Positions 1-10,292 are shown, numbered from the stretch's first letter. The stretch: 33,172 nucleotides of DNA from Bacteroidota bacterium (GCA_030830805.1 JAURMH010000099.1:1-33172); one strand, 5' to 3'. Numbers and translations are program-made. Notes: generated by a model not told the origin, from the sequence alone.

Positions 1-896
1 ACACAATTCATTTGCGCTCTAAAGTGAGGCATATAAGCTGAGTGAATTACATCTCTTGCATTGAAATTAAATTTAACGGGTCTGTTAACTGGTAAATAAA
101 TTTCGTTTACTAATAAATCGTCTTTTGCATTTTTATCATTAAAATCTACCCCAGTTTCGTTTACATCGTTTACTAATTTAAATGCTTTTGAACCTAATGT
201 GTTGTCGTTACCTGGATAACGCACAATCCAAGCAAACTGTTTTCCGGTTACATCAAGTGTCAATGCTTCTTTTGGTGCGGGCGCAGTAATATTTGTCCAA
301 GCTTTCCACCCAGATAAAACCATTACCGCTAAAACAATTGCTGGAATAATGGTCCAGTATAACTCTAACTTATCGTTGTGTGGATAAAAGAATGCGGTTC
401 TTTTTTCTTTCCCTTTGTATTTGAAAGAGAAATAAAACAATAAAATATGGGTGATGATAAATACAATACCGGTGATGAGTGCGGTAATATTAAATAAATT
501 GTCTGTGATTACACCATGCTCCGAAGCCGACTCTGGCAATCCCATTCTGCCATGCGTAGTGAATTCGTAATACACATAACCTAAGAATAAAACCAAGAAG
601 AAGATAAAGAATACACCATTTACTTTATTGTAAGTGTTTTTGATTTTCTTACCGTTTAATTCTTGAGTTAATTCTAACACTTTTAAAGTTTTATTGATTA
701 CCGCGAAAGCAAAAACAGCAGCGATTAATAATAAAACATAAAACCAAAAAGTGATTCCAAGTTCTTGACTTGCAACATCAGTTGCTGCAGGCATAGTAGC
801 TTGTGCAAAAGATGTTGTTGAGGAAATCGTCAATAAAACTAATATTAAGATTGCTTTAGTTGATGATTTTAATTGCTGTGCTATAGATATATTCAT
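1..896 (-). CDS. coxB: Cytochrome c oxidase subunit II (partial, C-terminus beyond the left window edge)
   Basis: Open minus-strand frame from ATG at 896 to the window edge, absent from the ORF track because it is truncated. Translation starts MNISIAQQLKSSTKAILILVLLTISSTTSFAQ (signal peptide), then two TM segments, 'LELYWTIIPAIVLAVMVLSGWKAW', 'VTGKQFAWIVRYPG' and 'DVIHSAYMPHFRAQMNCV', typical of CoxII. Lies directly downstream of actF. Confidence 0.93.
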   Translation of the reverse strand, partial: MNISIAQQLKSSTKAILILVLLTISSTTSFAQATMPAATDVASQELGITFWFYVLLLIAAVFAFAVINKTLKVLELTQELNGKKIKNTYNKVNGVFFIFFLVLFLGYVYYEFTTHGRMGLPESASEHGVITDNLFNITALITGIVFIITHILLFYFSFKYKGKEKRTAFFYPHNDKLELYWTIIPAIVLAVMVLSGWKAWTNITAPAPKEALTLDVTGKQFAWIVRYPGNDNTLGSKAFKLVNDVNETGVDFNDKNAKDDLLVNEIYLPVNRPVKFNFNARDVIHSAYMPHFRAQMNC

Positions 897-928
897 ACGA
901 TTGATATTCAATTTGAATCGTTAATAAA

Positions 929-2137
929 TTAAATTTCGTGATGTAAACTTTCGTTTAAGAAAGGATGGTTTTTTGGTACTAAAGGCGCTTTGCTCAATGA
1001 ATTTAACATCAAATAAGCAAATGTGCCGATAAAGCCAACAGTTGTGCCGATTTCAATAATACCGAAACCGCTATGCTCTCCCATTGTTCCTGGCATGATC
1101 ATCATATAATAATCTAACCAGTGACCACATAAAATAACAATGGTAACGATTTTCATCATTTTGAAATTTCTTTTTGAATCGCGAGACATTAAAATTAAAA
1201 CGGGCGCAACAAAATTAATGGCAATATTTAAACAGAACCATATAAAATAATGATCGGTCCATCTCTCTTGGAAGTAAACAGATTCTTCTGGAAGATTTGC
1301 GTAGTAAATCAATAAAAATTGAGAGAACCAAACATAAGTCCAGAAAATAGAAAATGCGAAAATAAATTTTCCTAAATCGTGCATGTGACTTTCGTTCACC
1401 CAACCGAAATATCCTTTTTCTTTCAATAAAATAATAGTTAAGGCCATTGTAGCTAAACCACAAACCCAAAGTGCTGCAAAGTTATACCATGCAAACATAG
1501 TCGAGAACCATTTTGCTTCTAAAGACATAATCACATCAAATGCGAAAATGGCAGAACTAAAACCAAATACTACTAAAAATATAGCAGAAATTTTTATGCT
1601 CTTGTTGTAGTTTAATAAGCCGCCCACTAAGTCTTCGTTTAAAGTATACTTTCTTAGTACGCGCATAAATAATGACCACACTAATAAAAAGCCAACAATA
1701 CGAATCATAAAGAAAGGTGTATTTAAATACCCTGATTTACCTTTTATTAATTCAGAAAATTCTGGACTATTATGATCTGTTAAAGCTGGATTTGCCCAGT
1801 TTTGATATAAATGACCTGTTGCTAAACCAGCGCCAACAACTGCAACTAAAATTAATCCTGCCCAAGGCAACACGGTACTAAAAGCAGAAGGTACTCTAAT
1901 TAAAGAGGTAGACCAACCTGCATTCGCAACAAATTGCACAGCAATAAAAAACAAACCAGCCACACAAATGCCAGTCATATAATAGCTATTCAACAAAAGA
2001 TTTGCGAAGGTACGGTCTGACTCACCAGACATGAAACCAAATGCAATTGTTGCAATACCTAATAAAATCATGATGATCGACCAGCGTTTTGCGCTAGAAG
2101 AAAATTCATATTTCTGAGTTAAATCGAAATTTGCCAT
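929..2137 (-). CDS. actF: Alternative complex III subunit ActF (quinol:cytochrome c oxidoreductase membrane subunit)
   Basis: 402 aa polytopic membrane protein; position in the actABCDEF order; motifs such as 'WAGLILVAVVGAGLATGHLYQNWANP' and 'HWLDYYMMIMPG'. Confidence 0.88.
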   Translation of the reverse strand: MANFDLTQKYEFSSSAKRWSIIMILLGIATIAFGFMSGESDRTFANLLLNSYYMTGICVAGLFFIAVQFVANAGWSTSLIRVPSAFSTVLPWAGLILVAVVGAGLATGHLYQNWANPALTDHNSPEFSELIKGKSGYLNTPFFMIRIVGFLLVWSLFMRVLRKYTLNEDLVGGLLNYNKSIKISAIFLVVFGFSSAIFAFDVIMSLEAKWFSTMFAWYNFAALWVCGLATMALTIILLKEKGYFGWVNESHMHDLGKFIFAFSIFWTYVWFSQFLLIYYANLPEESVYFQERWTDHYFIWFCLNIAINFVAPVLILMSRDSKRNFKMMKIVTIVILCGHWLDYYMMIMPGTMGEHSGFGIIEIGTTVGFIGTFAYLMLNSLSKAPLVPKNHPFLNESLHHEI

Positions 2138-2146
2138 CAGTATATA

Positions 2147-2737
2147 TTATTGTAATTTTTGTAACTCGTGAACGTATAAAACAATTTTCCATCTTTCTGC
2201 TGGACTAATTTGTGCAGCATGCGAACCCATTAAGTTCACTCCGTAAGTGATGGTATGGAATATTTTACCATCGGTTAAATCTTTCATGCCGCCGCCTCTA
2301 GAAGAAACACCTGTAGCATATGCTGGTGGAGGCGGAAATTTACCAGCCACCACAATAGCGCCATCTCCTTTACCTTGCATACCATGGCATTGTGTACAGA
2401 AATTGGTATATAAATTTTTGCCTTCTGTTAAAGCAGCGGTATCATTTGCAAATGGATTAACCAACTCTTTAGAAGCTAATTCGTAACCCGCTAAATTATT
2501 TTCGTAATGAAACTTAGTCCAGCCCATTGGAATTGTTCCATCAACTGGGTTTTGTGCTGCTTTGCCATCTTTAAAACTAGCAGTCGGTTGGTCCGGATTA
2601 GGTGCTAATGCACGATACATATTCGGGGCATATTCATATCCAGGGTTTCTCTTACTGTGATAGCAAGAACTTAAAGAACCAATGGTCACAAAAGTACCAA
2701 CAGCGACTATAAAAATCTTGAAACTATTCTTCATCAT
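2147..2737 (-). CDS. actE: Alternative complex III subunit ActE, monoheme cytochrome c lipoprotein
   Basis: One CXXCH ('NFCTQCHGMQGKGDG') and a lipobox-like 'GSLSSC'. The ORF track start is 2779; the signal peptide suggests a start at the MMKNSF methionines (about 2737/2734), giving only a short overlap with actD. Confidence 0.88.
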   Translation of the reverse strand: MMKNSFKIFIVAVGTFVTIGSLSSCYHSKRNPGYEYAPNMYRALAPNPDQPTASFKDGKAAQNPVDGTIPMGWTKFHYENNLAGYELASKELVNPFANDTAALTEGKNLYTNFCTQCHGMQGKGDGAIVVAGKFPPPPAYATGVSSRGGGMKDLTDGKIFHTITYGVNLMGSHAAQISPAERWKIVLYVHELQKLQ

Positions 2738-3263
2738 AGCTAATGTATTTTCTTTCATTGTGTTTGATTTCAATTGCACCTGCTTCTTTTAAAACGGCAT
2801 CAACTGAATTAATATCATTTAAACTTGCGTCAATTGCAATTACAAATCTGTCGTTTGTTGCTCTTAGATCCATTACTCTTGGTGCTCTACCTGGGAATAA
2901 GTGATTTGCATAAAAGAAGGTGAATACCATTCCGTATGCCGCAAACAAAACGGTTAATTCAAACATGACAGGAATAAAATCTGGGAATGCAAATGCTGGC
3001 TTACCACCAATATTCATAGGCCAATCTACTACCAACATATAATAAATCATTACAAAAGCGGTAATTGTTCCTGTAATACCGAAGCAAAATGCAGCGATTG
3101 GTAACCTCGATCTTTTCACGCCTAATTTATTTTCAATTCCGTGAATTGGGAATGGTGTGAAAACATCTTCAATAGATATATTACTTTTTTGTAATTGATC
3201 TATTCCCGACATCATAACATCTGGATCGTCAAAATGTCCTAAAATATATTTTACTTTACTCAT
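2724..3263 (-). CDS. actD: Alternative complex III subunit ActD (DUF3341 family)
   Basis: 179 aa, two TM segments, 'YILGHFDDPDVMMSGIDQL...PFPIHGIE' typical of DUF3341; operon position. Confidence 0.9.
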   Translation of the reverse strand: MSKVKYILGHFDDPDVMMSGIDQLQKSNISIEDVFTPFPIHGIENKLGVKRSRLPIAAFCFGITGTITAFVMIYYMLVVDWPMNIGGKPAFAFPDFIPVMFELTVLFAAYGMVFTFFYANHLFPGRAPRVMDLRATNDRFVIAIDASLNDINSVDAVLKEAGAIEIKHNERKYISYDEE

Positions 3264-3281
3264 CTCTTTTACCTCGTTAAT

Positions 3282-4727
3282 TTAGTTTTTAGCGTTTGCT
3301 ACTTCAATACTTCCATCGTATCCTTCAGGAAGTGCTGCGTGACCATGCTCAATTAATTTACGTTTAGATTGTTCCGAAGAACCTTTCAATAATAATTTTA
3401 CCTCTGCCATTGCAATTGCAGGTAATACCCTTAAGAACAATAAAAATAAGGTGAAGAATAATCCTAATGATCCAATGAAGATGGAAACATCAACCCATGT
3501 TGGATAGAACATAGCCCAACTTGATGGTAAATAATCTCTGTGCAGTGAAGTAACGATAATTACAAAACGCTCGAACCACATACCAATATTTACGAAAATA
3601 GAAAGGATCCAAGTTGCAGTTACACTGGTTCTGATTTTTTTGAACCAGAATAGTTGTGGTGAAATTACGTTACAAGTAATCATTGACCAATATGCCCACC
3701 AGTATGGACCAGTAGCACGGTTAATGAATGCATATTGCTCATATTCTACACCAGAATACCAAGCAATAAAAAACTCTGTTCCATAAGCAACCCCAACAAT
3801 TGAACCAGTTAGAATAATAATTTTATTCATTGATTCGATGTGAGCCATGGTGATGTAATTTTCAAATCCCAAAACTTTTCTAGCAATTAACAATAATGTT
3901 AACACCATCGCAAAGCCTGAGAAAATTGCACCAGCCACAAAGTATGGAGGGAAAATTGTTGTATGCCATCCAGGAATTACTGAAGTAGCAAAATCGAATG
4001 ATACAATGGTGTGTACTGATAATACTAATGGCGTAGAAACACCCGCTAAAATTAACGAGACTGTTTCGAAACGTTGCCATGTTTTTACCGAACCATTCCA
4101 ACCAAATGATAGGATAGAATAAATTCTTTTTCTTAATCCTTGTGCACGGTCTCTGATAGTTGCAATATCTGGTAATAAACCTGTGTACCAAAAAACTAAG
4201 GAAACAGAAAAATAAGTTGAGATTGCAAAAACGTCCCAAACTAATGGAGAGTTAAAGTTTACCCATAAAGAACCAAATTGATTTGGCAATGGTAATGGCC
4301 AATAAGCAACCCAAGGGCGACCCATATGTGCAACAATAAATGATGCAGCACAAATAACGGCAAAAATGGTCATTGCCTCTGCCGAACGGTTAATAGAGTT
4401 TCTCCAGTTTTGGCGGAATAACAATAGAATCGCGGAAATTAAAGTTCCGGCGTGACCGATACCTACCCACCAAACAAAGTTGGTAATATCCCATGCCCAA
4501 CCAACCGTTTTATTTAAACCCCAAGCGCCTATACCATTCCAAAAGGTATAGCTTACTGCGATTATCCATAAAAGCAATCCGGCAACTGCAATACTGAATC
4601 CGATCCACCAAGCTTTGCTTGGCATTCTTTCTACTGGGGCGCAAACATCTTCAGTAATTTGACTGTAGCTGATGGCTTGACCAGTAATTAACGGTTCTCT
4701 TATTATTGATTCGCTGTGTGATGACAT
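3282..4727 (-). CDS. actC: Alternative complex III subunit ActC (NrfD/PsrC-like quinone-binding membrane protein)
   Basis: 481 aa polytopic membrane protein with NrfD-like segments ('[39 protein letters not shown]'); operon position. Confidence 0.92.
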   Translation of the reverse strand: MSSHSESIIREPLITGQAISYSQITEDVCAPVERMPSKAWWIGFSIAVAGLLLWIIAVSYTFWNGIGAWGLNKTVGWAWDITNFVWWVGIGHAGTLISAILLLFRQNWRNSINRSAEAMTIFAVICAASFIVAHMGRPWVAYWPLPLPNQFGSLWVNFNSPLVWDVFAISTYFSVSLVFWYTGLLPDIATIRDRAQGLRKRIYSILSFGWNGSVKTWQRFETVSLILAGVSTPLVLSVHTIVSFDFATSVIPGWHTTIFPPYFVAGAIFSGFAMVLTLLLIARKVLGFENYITMAHIESMNKIIILTGSIVGVAYGTEFFIAWYSGVEYEQYAFINRATGPYWWAYWSMITCNVISPQLFWFKKIRTSVTATWILSIFVNIGMWFERFVIIVTSLHRDYLPSSWAMFYPTWVDVSIFIGSLGLFFTLFLLFLRVLPAIAMAEVKLLLKGSSEQSKRKLIEHGHAALPEGYDGSIEVANAKN

Positions 4728-4752
4728 ACGATATAAATTTTATCCTTTTAAA

Positions 4753-7700
4753 TTATGATTCTATTGTATTTCTTACTTTGGTCATGTAACCAATTCCAGG
4801 TTGAACATTGATTTCTTCTAATACGAAATATGTTCTATCGCCTTTAATTAATTTTGCTACTTCAGAATTTGGATCGTTAACATCTCCAAAAACAATTGCA
4901 TTAGCAGGGCAACCTTGCTGACAAGCGGTTACTACATCGCCGTCTTTTAATGGACGGTGTTCGATTTTCGCTTTTAATTTTCCAGCTTGAATTCTTTGCG
5001 CACAGAAAGAACATTTTTCCATTACTCCTCTAAAACGAGTGGTAACATCTGGGTTTAAAGCCAAGTAAGCCGCTTCATTATGCAAGTAATTTGCAAAACG
5101 ATCATCATTCCAGTAGTTAAACCAGTTGAAACGACGCACTTTATATGGACAGTTGTTTGCGCAATAACGAGTTCCTACGCAACGGTTGTAAGCCATTTGA
5201 TTTAAGCCTTCCGAAGAGTGCATGGTAGCTAATACAGGACAAACTGTTTCGCAAGGTGCATGATCGCAATGTTGACATAACATTGGTTGATGAATTACTT
5301 TTACATTCTCGTAATTTTCAACTTGATTGTACTCTTTTTCTCTTGTAATTTCTTTACCTGCATTGTCTTCGAAAGTATAATAACGATCGATGCGAATCCA
5401 GTGCATTTCTCTACGACGACGCACTTCATCACGGCCAACAACTGGTACGTTGTTTTCCGAATTACATGCTACTACGCAAGCGCCACAACCTGTACAAGCG
5501 TTTAAGTCGATAGTCATTGCCCAATGGTGATGACCATTCTTTTGATATGCTGCCCATAAGTCTGCATGGTGTTCACCTTTACTTTCAGCGTGTTCGCCAG
5601 ATGCATGGTGCTCGCCTTCTGCAGCAGGCTCATGACCCGCATAAGCTGCTAAAGTTTTTTCTTTGATGATATCTCTACCTTCAATGGTATGATGCGTTTG
5701 TGTTTGTGCTAATTCGTAGCTTCCTTCTGCTTTTACTAATTCAATTGATGAATTATAATTTTGGAAAGTTCCATTTACAGTAGATAAGAAAGGATACATA
5801 TTTACCCCAACATTTGAGCCCGCCTTACCAGCTGCAGTTCTACCATATCCAATAGCAGCAGAAACGGTGCCCATTGCTTGGCCCGGTTGCATTAATACTG
5901 GAAGCGTTACGATATTGTTTGCAGACTTAATAGTAACCATGCTGTTTTCTGTTAAGCCCAATTCTTTTGCAAAAATTGGATTAATAGCAGCGTAGTTATC
6001 CCAAGTTACTTTAGAAACTGGATCTGGCATTTCTTGCAACCAAGGATTGTTTGCATGCTCGCCATTTCTAATCGCAGTGTTTTGGTAAATAGCCAATTCT
6101 ACTGCGCTTGTATTTTTGTTTGCGTTGCGAATGGTATTTGCAACTGCGTTGATGTCTTTATTGAATGTGTATGATTTTGCAACTTGTTGGTTAATGACTA
6201 CCGAACCACTTTGCAAACTTGCTTCCCAGAAATTAGTAAACGTTCCGGTGTTTGCTACAGATGGATAAATATTTTTCTCCCAATATGCTTTGATATATGC
6301 TAAATAATCTGAAGGTAAATCTGCCCACATTAATAATGATTGTGCAGCTGGTCTCGAATTATATACCGGTGCAATAGTAGGCTGAACTACACTGTAAACG
6401 CCAGTTCTAGCAGAAACATCATCCCATGATTCCAAGAAATGCGTGTTTGGTGCAATCACATCACAGCTAGCAGCTGTTTCATTTGCTCTATCTGCAAAAG
6501 ATACTTTCAATTTTACTTTTGCCATTGCATTTGTAAATGCAGTTGCTTGCGCAAAACTGTAAGCAGGGTTTGCACCTAAAATAAATAATGCATCTACTTT
6601 ACCCGCATTCATTTCAGCAAGTAAGTCTTGCATCTCTGCATCGTTACCTTGATATTGATTTGATAAATTATCTAAATCGATGCTGCTACCATAGTTACCT
6701 AAGATAGCATTGATTGCGTTGATTACCACTTGAACAGAAACATCATTGGAGCCAGAAACCACTAATGAGTTTCCTTTAGCCGCCCATAATTCTTTGGCGA
6801 TAGCTGTTAATTTTTTTGCGAATGGCAAATCGGTTGCCGATACTTTTGCAGCACCTGCTAAAGTTGCAAGCTCATTGTATAAAGCAATTACAGCGCTTCC
6901 ATGTTGAGAAGGCTTGATCGCAATTCTTGCATCAGCATTTGTACCAGTCATACTCAAACCTGTTTCGATTTGAATGTGACGCGACATTTTTTTATGTTCT
7001 AAACTTTTATGATTTCTTAGCGAAACATATTGTCTAGTAAACTCTACAGGAGAAATCCACGAACCTAAAAAGTCTGCATCAAAACTTACAACTACCGCAG
7101 CTTTGTCAAACTTATAAGATGGAATGCCTGCTTTTTCAAAACTATTTTTATTTGCATTAATGATGCCTGAATAAGAAGTAGCATCAAACACTACTTGCTT
7201 AACGTTTGCATATTTGCTTGAAAAATCTGCAATAACAGACTTGGTAGATGGAGACAAAATCGTGTCTGTTAAAATTCTAATATTGCCCCCTTTTGCAGCA
7301 ATCTCTGCTAAACTTGATTTCACAAGTTTATCTGCAGCATCCCAATTCGAATCTACTCCTTTAACAACCGGATTTTTTAACCTAGACGTATCGTATAAAT
7401 CTAAAACAGCCGCTTGCGCTTGCGCATCCGTACCACCCATAGAAATGGGATCGTTCGGGTTACCCTCTATTTTAATTGGACGACCTTCTCTTGTTTTTAC
7501 CAAAACACCTAAACCATTATAGTTTGAAGTATAATAGTTAGGAATACCTGGTACAATTTCTTCTGGCTTAATTAAGTAAGGAATTGCCTTTTGCACTGGC
7601 GCTTCGTTACAAGCTGCCAAAGCAACTGCACCCATACCAAATCCTAAAGCTTTTAGGAAATCTCTACGAGGAGTTGGAGTGTTTACTTTAGACTCCGTTA

Positions 7701-7818
7701 ATAATTCATCAATTGGAAGTTCTTCTGCAAACTCGTTGCTTTTGTGCTTTACAAAGTCGGGACTTGCATGCAATTCCTCTAAACCTTTCCAATATTTTTT
7801 TTCGTTATTTTCCATCAT
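4753..7818 (-). CDS. actB: Alternative complex III subunit ActB (molybdopterin-oxidoreductase-like domain fused to an FeS ferredoxin domain; TAT signal variant)
   Basis: 1021 aa; 'KYWKGLEELHASPDFV' start, TAT-like 'RRDFLKALGFGMGAVALAAC', and C-terminal Cys clusters 'CTGCGACVVAC', 'CQHCDHAPCETVCP', 'CVGTRYCANNCP', 'CSFCAQR', 'CQQGCP'. Confidence 0.94.
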   Translation of the reverse strand: MMENNEKKYWKGLEELHASPDFVKHKSNEFAEELPIDELLTESKVNTPTPRRDFLKALGFGMGAVALAACNEAPVQKAIPYLIKPEEIVPGIPNYYTSNYNGLGVLVKTREGRPIKIEGNPNDPISMGGTDAQAQAAVLDLYDTSRLKNPVVKGVDSNWDAADKLVKSSLAEIAAKGGNIRILTDTILSPSTKSVIADFSSKYANVKQVVFDATSYSGIINANKNSFEKAGIPSYKFDKAAVVVSFDADFLGSWISPVEFTRQYVSLRNHKSLEHKKMSRHIQIETGLSMTGTNADARIAIKPSQHGSAVIALYNELATLAGAAKVSATDLPFAKKLTAIAKELWAAKGNSLVVSGSNDVSVQVVINAINAILGNYGSSIDLDNLSNQYQGNDAEMQDLLAEMNAGKVDALFILGANPAYSFAQATAFTNAMAKVKLKVSFADRANETAASCDVIAPNTHFLESWDDVSARTGVYSVVQPTIAPVYNSRPAAQSLLMWADLPSDYLAYIKAYWEKNIYPSVANTGTFTNFWEASLQSGSVVINQQVAKSYTFNKDINAVANTIRNANKNTSAVELAIYQNTAIRNGEHANNPWLQEMPDPVSKVTWDNYAAINPIFAKELGLTENSMVTIKSANNIVTLPVLMQPGQAMGTVSAAIGYGRTAAGKAGSNVGVNMYPFLSTVNGTFQNYNSSIELVKAEGSYELAQTQTHHTIEGRDIIKEKTLAAYAGHEPAAEGEHHASGEHAESKGEHHADLWAAYQKNGHHHWAMTIDLNACTGCGACVVACNSENNVPVVGRDEVRRRREMHWIRIDRYYTFEDNAGKEITREKEYNQVENYENVKVIHQPMLCQHCDHAPCETVCPVLATMHSSEGLNQMAYNRCVGTRYCANNCPYKVRRFNWFNYWNDDRFANYLHNEAAYLALNPDVTTRFRGVMEKCSFCAQRIQAGKLKAKIEHRPLKDGDVVTACQQGCPANAIVFGDVNDPNSEVAKLIKGDRTYFVLEEINVQPGIGYMTKVRNTIES

Positions 7819-7851
7819 TTATATGACGATATTTAAAAATCTAATTTCTTA

Positions 7852-9126
7852 TTAATAATGACACTTTACACACTCTAAACCACCTAACAAGGCAACAGTA
7901 ACTTTTTTACCTTTTTTGATCTCTTCATGCGCAGCAAGAATTTTATCGTAATACGCATTGCCTTTTGAGTTAACTTCTGTTGTTCTGTGACAGTTAATAC
8001 ACCATCCCATAGTCAGTGGAGAATATTGATAAACTTCTGTCATTTTTTCTACTGGACCATGGCATTGTTGACAAGCCAAACCTGCAACTTTAACGTGTTG
8101 CGAGTGATTAAAATAAGCGAAGTCTGGAAGGTTATGAATCCTTACCCACTCAATTGGTTTCGTATTTTTTCCATAAATACGAGTTTCTGGATTGTAATCT
8201 AAAGCAGTATAAATCTTTTTAATTTCTGGTGAAATTTCGCCATTGTATTTTTCTGTTGCTTGTACATAGTTGTGGCAATTCATACAAACATTTAAAGAAG
8301 GAATACTTGCATTTTTAGATTTGAATGCGCCTGAATGACAATATTGACAATTGATTTGATTAATGCCAGCATGTAATTCGTGAGAGAATGCAATTGGTTG
8401 AACTGGTTGGTATCCTGTATTTACATTGATACTCGACATTTGATTCCAAGACCAAATACTAAATACAAAAATGAATAACATGCCTGCATAAAATACTTTT
8501 TTCTTGTTTAATAAAACCCATTTGAAAGTAGATACTTTTTCTTTTATCGCATTAACTACTGCGTCGACAACTTCACCATTATTAATTCGAATTAATTTTT
8601 CTAAAGAATTAATAACTCTGTTTAAAACATAAACTACTAAAATTAAAACAGCAATTAATATCACCAAACCTATGATGGTATAATCATTTACAGCGCTAGC
8701 ATTTGCTCCCGATCCAGCACCAGCTGCATCTGTTGGTGCAGCTTTAGGCTTGTCGCGTTCTGCTTTCACATAAGCAATAATACTTTTTGCATCATCATCC
8801 GAAAACTGCGGAAATGAACTCATGATAGACTGATTGTATTCATTAAAAATTTTAACCGCAGCAGGATCGCCAGCTTTTACAAGCGACTGCGAATTTTTAA
8901 TCCACTTCACCATCCAAGCTTCATCTTGCGCTTCGATTACATCTTTTAGAGCAGGGCCAATAACTTTTCTGTCAATAGCGTGACAAGAAGTACAGTTTGC
9001 TTTGTAGAGACTTTCTCCTGCTTTTAAATCTTGCGCGTTTGAAAAACTAACACAAGCGATTGCAAAAAATAGCGTGAGGATTGCTTTTAATGAGTGATTT
9101 TTTGTTAACGAGAAATTAAAACCCAT
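7852..9126 (-). CDS. actA: Alternative complex III subunit ActA: N-terminal monoheme cytochrome c domain, TM segment, then pentaheme cytochrome domain
   Basis: Six CXXCH motifs (CTSCH, CQYCH, CMNCH, CQQCH, CINCH, CVKCH). The first sits in a class-I-like domain ('AGESLYKANCTSCHAIDRKVIGPAL') ahead of a TM helix. Confidence 0.92.
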   Translation of the reverse strand: MGFNFSLTKNHSLKAILTLFFAIACVSFSNAQDLKAGESLYKANCTSCHAIDRKVIGPALKDVIEAQDEAWMVKWIKNSQSLVKAGDPAAVKIFNEYNQSIMSSFPQFSDDDAKSIIAYVKAERDKPKAAPTDAAGAGSGANASAVNDYTIIGLVILIAVLILVVYVLNRVINSLEKLIRINNGEVVDAVVNAIKEKVSTFKWVLLNKKKVFYAGMLFIFVFSIWSWNQMSSINVNTGYQPVQPIAFSHELHAGINQINCQYCHSGAFKSKNASIPSLNVCMNCHNYVQATEKYNGEISPEIKKIYTALDYNPETRIYGKNTKPIEWVRIHNLPDFAYFNHSQHVKVAGLACQQCHGPVEKMTEVYQYSPLTMGWCINCHRTTEVNSKGNAYYDKILAAHEEIKKGKKVTVALLGGLECVKCHY

Positions 9127-9230
9127 ATAAATTGATAATTAATATCTTATGAAAAAATGTTCAATTATTTATTAAAATTTAACCTAATTAAATCCGACTT
9201 AATTGAACCTAAAAAGCCTTATTTGTGGCA

Positions 9231-9263
9231 CAAAAATAGGATTTTATTTCATTTCTATGACAA
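9231..9263 (-). promoter_or_regulatory. Putative Bacteroidota-type promoter for the ACIII operon (TTG-N22-TATTTTTG)
   Basis: Minus strand reads TTG (9263-9261), 22 nt, then TATTTTTG (9238-9231), matching the TAnnTTTG -7 consensus; about 105 nt upstream of the actA start. Confidence 0.5.
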
Positions 9264-9311
9264 TTCGAAGACATTATATATTATTTCGAATCATTCTAAA
9301 TAGAACGAAAA

Positions 9312-10292
9312 TTATTGCTTTAAAATCCAAGCAAAAATTAAGGGCGCAACAATCGTAGCATCAGACTCCACTATAAATTTTGGTGTGTCGATATCTAACT
9401 TACCCCAAGTAATTTTTTCGTTTGGAACTGCGCCTGAGTATGAGCCGTAAGATGTAGTAGAATCAGATATTTGACAGAAATAACTCCAAAAAGGTACATC
9501 ATGCCATTCCAAATCTTGGTACATCATGGGCACTACGCAAATTGGAAAATCACCCGCAATACCACCACCAATTTGAAAAAATCCAACACCTTTTCCAGCA
9601 GAGTTAGCTTTATACCAATCTGTTAAATACATCATGTATTCAATACCAGATTTCATAGTGGAAGGGCTCAATTCATTTTTAATACAATAGGATGCAAAAA
9701 TATTACCCATGGTGGAGTCTTCCCATCCTGGACAGATAATTGGCAAATTGCGTTCTGCTGCTGCTAACATCCAAGAATTTTTAGGATCAATCTCATAATA
9801 TTGTTCCATGTCTTTGGAGAGCAAGAGCTTATACATAAATTCATGTGGCAAAAATCTTTCTCCCTGTGCTTCGGCATCTTTCCACTGCTTTACAATATGC
9901 TTTTGAATTCTACGAAACGCTTCTTCTTCCGGAATACAAGTATCTGTTACTCTGTTATATCCGTTTTCTAACAAATCCCATTCTTCTTGAGGGCTTAGAT
10001 CCCTATAATTCGGTACGCGTTTATAGCTTTTATGCGCTACCAAATTCATGATGTCTTCTTCTAAATTAGCGCCGGTACAAGATATAATATCCACTTTACC
10101 TTGACGAATCATTTCTGCTAAAGAAATACCCAATTCAGCAGTACTCATTGCCCCAGCTAAAGTGATCATCATTTTACCTCCTTCGAGTAAATGCTTTTCG
10201 TAACCTTTTGCTGCATCGACTAATGCTGCTGCATTAAAATGCAAATAATTTTTCTCGATAAATTGAGATATTGGACCGCGATTTGTGCTCAT
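9312..10292 (-). CDS. Deoxyhypusine synthase-like protein (bacterial DHS family, function uncertain)
   Basis: 326 aa; DHS-family features: 'MMITLAGAMSTAELG', 'DIISCTGANLEEDI', 'GVGFFQIGGGIAGDFPI', 'GSYSGAVPNEKITWGKL' and 'ESDATIVAPLIFAWIL'. Confidence 0.9.
   Translation of the reverse strand: MSTNRGPISQFIEKNYLHFNAAALVDAAKGYEKHLLEGGKMMITLAGAMSTAELGISLAEMIRQGKVDIISCTGANLEEDIMNLVAHKSYKRVPNYRDLSPQEEWDLLENGYNRVTDTCIPEEEAFRRIQKHIVKQWKDAEAQGERFLPHEFMYKLLLSKDMEQYYEIDPKNSWMLAAAERNLPIICPGWEDSTMGNIFASYCIKNELSPSTMKSGIEYMMYLTDWYKANSAGKGVGFFQIGGGIAGDFPICVVPMMYQDLEWHDVPFWSYFCQISDSTTSYGSYSGAVPNEKITWGKLDIDTPKFIVESDATIVAPLIFAWILKQ

Noticed and set aside
3880-4239. ORF of 119 aa on the minus strand inside actC in another frame
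   Set aside because: Fully contained in the well-supported actC gene; composition (Cys/Phe/Ile/Asn-rich) is typical of an out-of-frame AT-rich reading.
5287-5505. Plus-strand ORFs antisense to actB (5287..5505 and 7214..7522)
   Set aside because: Antisense to the conserved actB frame, no recognisable motifs, no promoter-like context.
9261-9300. Inverted ATTCGAA/TTCGAAT pair downstream of the DHS-like gene as a terminator
   Set aside because: Arms of only 7 bp, AT-rich, each nearly self-palindromic, and no clear T-tract on the relevant strand.
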